NCBI GenBank assembly: GCA_963970005.1
Contig: CAXAMN010000003.1
Location: 546,917 to 610,916 of the forward strand
Source of the DNA: Durusdinium trenchii
Taxonomy: Eukaryota; Sar; Dinophyceae; Suessiales; Symbiodiniaceae
DNA: 64,000 nt
Direction of reading: 5' to 3'
This document shows positions 61,540 through 64,000 of the stretch, in pieces (position 1 is the stretch's first letter; each line of letters starts with the position of its first letter). The position numbers were made by a program, and so were the translations under genes. The notes under the pieces were generated by a model. The model was not told the origin of the DNA. It saw only the letters and a list, made by a program, of their open reading frames with translations, and searched no databases.

Positions 61540-63430
61540 GTGAAGTTGCAAAACATGCAAGAAAGGAGAATACTTTGAGGAGATGCTGAGCTATGCTGAG
61601 CCTTTCTCTGGCCTGCAGGGTTGGCTGGCTGATAAGTGCACTCTTCCAGAATTCGTGTGTGGCACTGCACTAGTAGAGGTAAGTAAAGGCACACACTACA
61701 CCCTGCGACTTGCCTCCACCCCTCGACTTTAGTATTAGTTGCCAAGCTGTCCGAAAATCCTTTGTTCAACCAAAGGCGTTTCTTCCACGTCCACCTGGAA
61801 GCCCTGCCACGCTGCGCTTTGAGCTCCGGGCTCCCTCCAAACGCTCCTGACAGGCTCTCTCCAAGTCCACCTCACCACCGGGCGCCAAGGGTTTTTGGAC
61901 GGTTTTGCGCAAAACCCCGCGGAAAAGTCGAGCGAAAGGCATCTGGGCTACCTGGGCTCATCTGGGCTCTGTCTTTGGCCGCACAGGCGCGCTAAACTAG
62001 ATATGAACCTATAATAACCTCTATATATATATATATATATATACTACCGAACGGTGACTTAGGACTTGTGTGGGCCAGTGACATAGTAGTTGTGGCCCAC
62101 TACTCCTAAGTCATTGGGAACACAAAAATTGCAGAGTTGCTGATTCAAGCCTCATGACTTGGGAATTGTCGCCAGCTGATGATCAAGCATTTTATTTATT
62201 TTTTTCAGGGAGGGAGGGGAATTGATGCACACAGAACAAATGACATAAGAATCGGCCTGCTCATCATGTTTCATCATGCCTCCTGGTACTTACGACTCCT
62301 ATCTCACGTCATTTATTCATCTTTTCCGGCAGCTTTCTGTTTTTTTAAAGCTATTCTTGTGTGACAATGTTTTGACGTGTTTCTCTACTTTAAAGTCCAT
62401 GACATAGGAGTTGTGTACATTGCTCAAAAATGCTTTAAGACCCATGACAAAGGAGTTGTAAAACCCACCATACGTTTTACAACTCCTTTGTCACTAGTCG
62501 AGAGTATATATATATATATATGTCGTGTTGAAGCGATTGGGTGCCACTTCACTTAGGACTTGAGCCAGCTGTTCCTGCGAGAAGCTCAACCCAAAGAAAC
62601 TCTATGCAGGGGAGAAAACGACAAACTCCGGCACCGCCCGATAAAGCGCCTCCTCCAAATGGAAGGCGCTCAGACGACCAAGCCCGGGAATCGACCGGAA
62701 CACCTTTGAGGACCAATTGTCAGGGGGTATTGGCCGGAAAATGGTCTCTTTCGGGTGACTGGCCCCCCATGCGCACGGAACGAGAACTTGATCCAAATTG
62801 AAAGGGGCCGAAAAATCGGGACTTTTGGGGAATCATTCCTTCGTTCCGTCCCATGCACCAGTCAGTTTGGTGGGGAGCATGCTGTCCAGATAGGTTGCTG
62901 ATGTTTGCTGTCTAGATTCGGGCCTTGTGGATCCTTCCTCTGAAAATTCCGGGGATGTGATGGGGCATGGTAGGAGTGCTGGGGAGTCAATCATGTTAGC
63001 CGCTTCCCTCCCAAAAGTCCACACGTGCATCATGCACGTAGGTTAAAGGCGAATCCCATCAAACTGTGCGCTTTGCCCTCGATCCTGGAAATCCTGCCGA
63101 CCTCATCCATCCCGGACGCCCACCCAGTCTCAAGGCCACGACCGAAGAGGCTCGAAGCGCTTGAACCTGCGAATCTGCACCGTTAAAGTCGCCCCGTCGG
63201 CCACATGAACTGCCAAATCCACTCATGGGCCCGTCTGAACACCATCGGCTCACGTGCACCTGGTCTAGTGCTGAAGCTGGATGGATGGAACACAAGGCGC
63301 TGGGTCAGGGGCCAGAGGCGCTTGGTCAGAAATCGGACGCAAACTACCAAAGCTGGAGGAACATTAATTCATACTTCGGGGATCTTTGAGGTGTTCATGA
63401 AGCAACCTTCCAGTACACTAAAAGAGAATT
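61540..63430. other. Mostly non-coding stretch
   Basis: Contains the TA-flanked inverted-repeat region at 62021-62521. Plus-strand coding-like patches occur at about 61810-61900 and 62620-62700 (piece APPDKAPPPNGRRSDDQA), without clear splice sites. Confidence 0.4.
62021..62521. repeat. Region with nested inverted repeats between two TA microsatellites
   Basis: (TA)n runs at 62021-62042 and 62504-62521 bound it. Near the right end, TGACAAAGGAGTTGTAAAAC is followed after nine bases by its exact reverse complement. Near the left end, ACTTAGGA...GTGGGCC pairs with GGCCCAC...TCCTAAGT. The words CATGACATAGGAGTTGT recur between them. Confidence 0.8.
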
Positions 63431-64000
63431 GAAGGCACCTCCGCTGGATGCAGCACCTTGCACCAAGATGCCACAAGCATGTTCGGCTGCTGATCTGTTG
63501 TTGAAGTGTGCTGCCATGAAAGCTGACACCTTCGCACTTCTCCAACTCTTTGAGCGGGGGACTTCCACCAAAAGGGCTTGCAGTGGAGCCATGGGATGAG
63601 CCCCCGAAGAGACTTCCACCAGATGGGGCACCTTGTGCGAAGCAAGCCAGGGAGCTAATGAGCTGCCACTACTGTCAGTCGGCCACGTGCATGTTCCTTT
63701 CTCTGAGCCGGTCACTTCCACCGAACGGGCTGACACCAGAGCTGCTTGATGCAGTTCCAAGGGGACCTCCACCAGACGAAGCACCTTGTCAATGACATCT
63801 GGAAAGCAAATACGGGGCCAGCGCACGAAGCTCTGACAACGTCACACAATCTCGATGCTCAATGCTCTGCCATTTGCTCAGCACATGTTGAAACTTCTTG
63901 GCTACTGACTCCCGGCAAAGGTGCTTGTGCCAGAGCTGCTCGATGAAGCCCCAAAGAGACCTCCACCAGATGAGGCACCTCGTGTGAAGCATGTGCAATG
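63425..64000 (+). CDS. Proline-rich repeat protein gene, partial (right edge)
   Basis: Four degenerate units in the plus strand share the plan LPPxGL-x(2)-E-x(3)-DE-x-P-x-x-PPPDEAPC: LAVEPWDEPPKRLPPDGAPC (about 63570-63640), LTPELLDAVPRGPPPDEAPC (about 63728-63790) and LVPELLDEAPKRPPPDEAPR (about 63922-63983), with a weaker first unit near 63430. Units are about 165-195 bases apart with poorly conserved DNA between, so each may be a separate exon. Extends beyond the window. Minus-strand frames across it are shadows. Confidence 0.5.

Overview
The window reads as nuclear DNA of a dinoflagellate, most likely a Symbiodiniaceae-like alga (inference). The signs are many very short exons separated by long introns, splice donors that are often GC as well as GT, acceptors that are mostly AG followed by G, a Ty1/copia element with CCCH-zinc-finger Gag of the type common in these genomes, and many short repeats. 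I see no bacterial operon, tRNA, rRNA or CRISPR array.

From 1 to about 47 kb almost every believable exon lies on the minus strand. The best supported gene is a Patched/Dispatched/MMPL-type (RND superfamily) membrane protein, traced from about 33.5 kb down to 12.9 kb. Its exons give TM2 to TM12 in family order, and splice phases agree at most neighbouring joins. Other minus-strand exons (0-12 kb, 20-29 kb, 33-46 kb) are coding-like, but I cannot name their products and for some the frame is ambiguous. The long spaces hold introns, microsatellites, a 79-bp tandem array with an N gap, duplicated segments and small inverted-repeat (MITE-like) elements.

From 47,097 to 60,676 lies a complete LTR retrotransposon on the minus strand. 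It is 13,580 bp long, with two identical 110-bp LTRs (TG...CA) and a GCGCG target duplication. Its first ORF encodes Gag, two CCCH fingers, protease, integrase, RT, RNase H and a methyltransferase-like domain. A second 1,519-codon ORF encodes an SGNH-hydrolase-like domain, a divergent Tpt1/KptA-like RNA 2'-phosphotransferase domain, a zinc ribbon and a W/RG-rich tail. Scattered through ORFs and 3' UTR are 18 copies of one 19-nt RNA hairpin: a GNRA tetraloop (GGGA, once GGAA), a four-base-pair stem with compensatory changes, a single bulge on the 3' side and a short outer stem. I regard the accessory ORF and this hairpin family as the main discoveries here.

Right of the element (60.7-64 kb) the coding signal appears to switch to the plus strand. 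There is a C-rich telomere-like tract at the switch, a duplicated 52-bp exon-like unit, a TA-flanked inverted-repeat region and a proline-rich repeat gene that runs off the window.
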